DNA from: Palsa-504 sp963834685 | GTDB taxonomy: Bacteria > Actinomycetota > Actinomycetes > Streptosporangiales > Streptosporangiaceae | DNA: 64,000 bases | Assembly (NCBI GenBank): GCA_963834685.1 | Contig: CAWICW010000007.1 | Location: forward strand, 1-64,000 | Direction: 5' to 3' | Shown here: piece by piece, positions 61,186 through 64,000 of the stretch | How positions within the stretch are numbered: the stretch's first letter is position 1 | Layout of the letters: the number at the start of each line of letters is the position of its first letter | Position numbers and translations under genes: made by a program | Notes under the pieces: generated by a model | Seen by the model: only the letters and a program-made list of their open reading frames with translations | The model's database searches: none | Told to the model about the DNA's origin: nothing

Positions 61186-61395
61186 AATGCGAAGAAGGCG
61201 GTCTCGGCAGGATCCTGCGGCCGGATGTCGAATCGCACGCCGTCATCGTGACGGCGCGCGATCAGCGTGTGCCGGCGAGCGGGCGGGACCAGGCACAGCA
61301 CCGGATCGGCAATGTTGGCGTGCTCGTCGTCGGGGAAGTAGAGACGGGTCTGTTCCTGCTTGAGCAGCCCGCAGGCGAAGATGACTAAATGTTCG
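61186..61395 (-). pseudogene. protocatechuate 3,4-dioxygenase C-terminal remnant
   Basis: The minus strand encodes GLLKQEQTRLYFPDDEHANI, ADPVLCLVPPARRHTLIARR and a C-terminal RFDIRPQDPAETAFFAF. This is the end of PcaG/PcaH-type intradiol dioxygenases (TRIYFPDE..N..DPVL..VP..RR.TLIA). The catalytic Tyr/His ligands upstream are missing. The remainder of 61396-61649 shows nothing. Confidence 0.65.
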
Positions 61396-61649
61396 GTCTT
61401 GCGGTCCTGTGATGCGTGTGACTGCCAACGAGGCCGGTCGGCTGGCTCTCGTGCCGCTCTGTACGGGCCGCAAGAGCGCCGCCGGATCGGTCGGCTGCGT
61501 TTTGCTGCCGGTGTGTTCAGCGCCGAGGTTGTCGCGCACGCCGCTTTGCGCGCGGGCCTGACCGGACTGGCGCAAGAGCGGGTGGATGCTCGGTACCAGC
61601 GATGACACTCACGCCGAGTTAGACACGGCTGGCGGTGGGAAAAGGCTGC

Positions 61650-61919
61650 TTACGAGACAAGCGTGCGGGAACGTGTTAGCTGAGGCTCGACGCCGGCGTC
61701 GTCGTCATGTGCCTGATCCGCCACCGCGGCGGACTTCCCGTCGCGCTGCTGCCGTGACTGCGAGCGTCCGGTTCCGGAGTGGGCGGCAAGGAAGACCAGC
61801 GCAATCCACACGACCAGCAACCCGACGGGAACGACAATCATCACGGCCAGCTGGGCGGCGGGGAGATCCGGGGACGGGTATGCGCTGGCTAGCGGCACCG
61901 CTGGGGTGATGACAGGCAT
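61650..61919 (-). CDS. small single-pass membrane protein
   Basis: 89 residues from the ATG at 61919. LPAAQLAVMIVVPVGLLVVWIALVFLAA is one membrane segment, followed by a hydrophilic tail rich in Arg, Gln and Asp. It begins 5 bp after the upstream gene and both are divergent from the Rrf2 regulator. Family not recognised. Confidence 0.6.
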   Translation of the reverse strand: MPVITPAVPLASAYPSPDLPAAQLAVMIVVPVGLLVVWIALVFLAAHSGTGRSQSRQQRDGKSAAVADQAHDDDAGVEPQLTRSRTLVS

Positions 61920-61924
61920 GAAGA

Positions 61925-62377
61925 TCACTCCTCCGCCGTGGCGGCAGACCCGGCTGACCGGGTAGCGCGGCCAGTTTCCTGCCCCAGCAGGGAGCGGTGG
62001 ATAAAGACCGGTACCCCGCTGTCGGCCAGGTCCGCGGCCACCGCATGGTCGATAGCGGCTGGCTGGATCAGCCCGCCAGGCTCGTCGGTGACCGCCCGGA
62101 CGATAAGACCGTGCGGGCCCGGCCGGAACATCACCACCTCGGCCGCCGGGTTGGGCGCGCGGGTCTGCGCTGGCCCGGGAAAACACCACGACCACCAGGT
62201 GCCTGCCACGTCGAAGTGAAGTTCGCGATAGCCCGGGCGGGCAGGACAGCCGGTGACGCGGCAGAGAGAGGCACGGCGGAACTCTGCCTGTGGTTCCGGT
62301 TCCTGCGGCGCCGCCCGCGCCTGGTAACGCTCGTCACGCGGCATGAGACTCGGCCGCGATCCATGGGCCACGATCAT
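61925..62377 (-). CDS. hypothetical protein divergent from the Rrf2 regulator
   Basis: 150 codons. The N-terminal third (REERYQARAAPQEPE-like, Arg/Pro-rich, with CRVTGCPARPG) may be a short Cys-pair region; the second half (FRPGPHGLIVRAVTDEPGGL, IQPAAIDHAVAADLADSGVP) looks like a folded alpha/beta piece. No family recognised. It forms a pair with the next small membrane protein and may be controlled by the regulator facing it. Confidence 0.5.
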   Translation of the reverse strand: MIVAHGSRPSLMPRDERYQARAAPQEPEPQAEFRRASLCRVTGCPARPGYRELHFDVAGTWWSWCFPGPAQTRAPNPAAEVVMFRPGPHGLIVRAVTDEPGGLIQPAAIDHAVAADLADSGVPVFIHRSLLGQETGRATRSAGSAATAEE

Positions 62378-62400
62378 GAAGTAACCCTACATTCGTCCTA

Positions 62401-62418
62401 TTACTTAATGTGTAGTAA
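62401..62418. promoter_or_regulatory. AT-rich inverted repeat upstream of the Rrf2 gene
   Basis: TTACT-N8-AGTAA (62401-62418) lies in an AT-rich 100-bp gap between the divergent genes, with ACATTC and GAATGT arms flanking it further out. A candidate operator for the Rrf2 protein. Confidence 0.5.
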
Positions 62419-62481
62419 TTCACTGAATGTTTGACCCTAGCGGTCAACGTGGCCCGTTGCGCTGCTAGTTAGACTGGTCAG

Positions 62482-63456
62482 GTGGACGTGACGCTTTCCA
62501 GGCGGGGCAGCTACGCCGCGGCTGCGGCCATCTGCCTTGCCCGCGCGTACCCCGACGGTCGGCTGAAGAAGCTGCGTGAGATCTCCGCTGAGATGGACAT
62601 CCCGCGCACGTATGTCTCGCAGATCCTCGGCGACCTGGTCCATGCGGGGATCGCCGTGTCCTCGGCTGGCCGTGACGGCGGCCACCGGCTTGCCCGGGAT
62701 CCTGGCCAGATCAGCGTGGCCGAGGTGATCGAGGCTGCGGAGGGACCGCTCGCCTCCGAGCGCTGTGCGCTGGGCGACGGGCCATGCAGGTGGCAGGCCG
62801 TATGCCCACTGCACGAGACGATCACCGCCGCCACCGCATCCTTGCGGCGGGTGCTCGCCTCCACCACCCTCGCCGTGCTCGCCGAACGGGACGCGGCCAT
62901 CGCCAGCGGAACCTACCCCATCCCAGCTGACGCCCATCCCCACCCCGCCGCCGTCACCCTCGCGGACACCGTGCAGATCGAACTGCCCGCCCCGGCCATC
63001 GCCGCCCGGCTCAGCGCCGGGACATCGTGGCTCGCCACGCACGCCGAGGCCTGCGACTCCGACGTACCCCGTATCCGGATAGGCCCCGGCTGGCCCGGCA
63101 AGACCGTGGCCGTTCACCTCGGGCAGCCCGCACAAGCAGACGAGCACCTCACCATCCCGCTCGTCTGGGAGGCCTCCGGCCCGGCCGGCATCTTCCCGCG
63201 CTTCGAAGGCGACCTGCGGCTCCGCTCCATCGACCCCGAACGATCAGAACTGGGCCTGTCCGGACGTTACCGGCCACCACTGGGGAAAGCAGGCCAGGCA
63301 ATCAGCGAAACCCTGCTCACCCGCCTGGCCCGCGCCACCGTGCGCTCATTCCTGCGCCGCATCGCCCGCGGGCTCGAAAACGAGCACAGCCCACGCCCTG
63401 TCCCGCAGGAGCCAGCGGAACGGCAGGACCTCAGTGAGGCCTTGCCCAAACCCTGA
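62482..63456 (+). CDS. Rrf2-family regulator with extra C-terminal domain
   Basis: 324 residues, about twice the usual Rrf2 size. The HTH (SRRGSYAAAAAICLARAYPD, ISAEMDIPRTYVSQILGDLV, GIAVSSAGRDGGHRLARDPG) is typical, and three cysteines in CALGDGPCRWQAVCPLH have the Fe-S spacing of IscR/NsrR-like members. After residue ~160 comes an SRPBCC/coenzyme-binding-like region (IGPGWPGKTVAVHLGQPAQA, LTIPLVWEASGPAGIFPRFE, GDLRLRSIDPERSELGLSGR). The combination could join redox sensing to a ligand. GTG start at 62482 after no clear ribosome site. Confidence 0.8.
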   Translation: MDVTLSRRGSYAAAAAICLARAYPDGRLKKLREISAEMDIPRTYVSQILGDLVHAGIAVSSAGRDGGHRLARDPGQISVAEVIEAAEGPLASERCALGDGPCRWQAVCPLHETITAATASLRRVLASTTLAVLAERDAAIASGTYPIPADAHPHPAAVTLADTVQIELPAPAIAARLSAGTSWLATHAEACDSDVPRIRIGPGWPGKTVAVHLGQPAQADEHLTIPLVWEASGPAGIFPRFEGDLRLRSIDPERSELGLSGRYRPPLGKAGQAISETLLTRLARATVRSFLRRIARGLENEHSPRPVPQEPAERQDLSEALPKP

Positions 63457-63496
63457 GCCGGCGAGAGTGGGGATGGTGCCGCGGGCCTTGTTCGCG

Positions 63497-64000
63497 TCAG
63501 GTCAGCGGTCCACGTACCGGCAGGTCGTAGATGCGGCGGACGCTGGTGCCCAAGCGCCCGACGTCTGTGCCGTAGATGTGCAGCTGGATCACGGGCTCGT
63601 CGGCGTGATTGGTGATCCGGTGGATGTCCCCCGGCGGGGCGAAGGCGCTGACATCCCCGGCTTTGTTGTGGTTCGCCGCCAGTGGCGTCAGCGCTGCAGG
63701 TCGGGGGTGAGGACGAAGGTTTCCTCGTATTCAGTCCCCTGCAGGACCGCGAAGGCGCCCCAGGCAACGTGGTCGTGGATGGTGGTGGCCTGGCCGGGAC
63801 GCCAGACGAGGGCCAGGACCGAGAATGACCCATCCGGCTCGGCATGCAGGAGATGAGCCCGGTATCGCGCCGGGTCACCCAGTCGCTCACGCGCGGTGAG
63901 GATGTCCGGGCCGGGCAGATGCCGCCTGAGTTGGTCGCCGACGAGTTCGGCGGTCTGCGGCCAGCTGGCATGCTGTGCGATCGCCTGGCGGATGCCGGCG
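63497..64000 (-). CDS. cysteine-dioxygenase-like cupin (partial, frameshifted)
   Basis: The 5' end is outside the window. From the right edge inward the minus strand encodes LVGDQLRRHLPGPDILTARE, YRAHLLHAEPDGSFSVLALV and TIHDHVAWGAFAVLQGTEYE with the metal ligands HDH and Glu. At about 63690 one missing base leads to a stop; the other frame continues LTPLAANHNKAGDVSAFAPP, GDIHRITNHADEPVIQLHIY to TGA at 63497-63499, which includes the third ligand His. This is the predicted metal-dependent double-stranded beta-helix (thiol dioxygenase) family. Sequencing error is possible. Confidence 0.75.

Overview
The window is high-GC DNA (roughly 70 % G+C by eye) from an actinomycete. Supporting signs are many GTG starts, 4-bp ATGA/GTGA gene overlaps, menaquinone-type genes, a Rex-type operator, class II tRNA-Tyr without an encoded CCA, KorAB and CarH-type regulators. 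The gene order and style suit a Streptosporangiales-like lineage, but I cannot fix the genus.

Region 1 (1-27.4 kb) is core chromosome. It begins with the 3' end of cysN, an S9 serine peptidase, demethylmenaquinone methyltransferase and a geranylgeranyl/menaquinone reductase. A textbook Rex (NADH/NAD+ sensor) operator lies in front of the reductase and the 14-gene nuoA-N operon for proton-pumping NADH:menaquinone oxidoreductase. A polyprenyl diphosphate synthase for the quinone tail follows. Convergent korAB (2-oxoglutarate:ferredoxin oxidoreductase), an HtpX-like protease, a YajQ protein and tRNA-Tyr complete it. The region is thus a respiratory/quinone block. nuoF and nuoN each carry a one-base frameshift as written, and G-rich palindromic repeats sit inside menG, nuoG and the nuoF/nuoG junction.

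Region 2 (27.3-55.5 kb) is accessory DNA integrated at tRNA-Tyr. The 3' half of the tRNA is repeated exactly at 35.43 and 55.42 kb, so the window holds two tandem islands of about 8.1 and 20 kb. Island 1 has a secreted glycine-rich protein, an XRE regulator with a duplicated palindromic operator and a divergent repeat protein, a small membrane protein, and a 968-residue P-loop ATPase with a C-terminal array of ~28-residue repeats (STAND-like, possible defence protein). Island 2 carries a light/B12-responsive module. It has two CarH-type regulators, each facing a target across an intergenic region with 11-bp-phased operator repeats. One target is a five-gene membrane-lipid operon (FAD oxidoreductase, DUF1365, cyclopropane-fatty-acid-synthase-like methyltransferase, SDR, SRPBCC) and the other a secreted protein. 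Remnants of a duplicated copy lie between them, and a TspO homologue, a cupin, a CPA2 antiporter and broken mobile elements follow. The only integrase trace is a C-terminal fragment fused to a transposase N-terminus.

Region 3 (55.5-64 kb) is a stress/redox neighbourhood: a broken IS110 element, an Acg-type nitroreductase, an HxlR-type regulator divergent from a haloalkane-dehalogenase-like hydrolase, a Tat/lipoprotein Rieske protein, a pcaG remnant, two small unknown genes divergent from an Rrf2 regulator with an extra C-terminal domain, and a cysteine-dioxygenase-like gene cut by the window end.

All calls come from reading the sequence. No database search was run. Single-base frameshifts recur (nuoF, nuoN, carH copy 1, the last gene), so some may be sequencing or assembly errors rather than biology.
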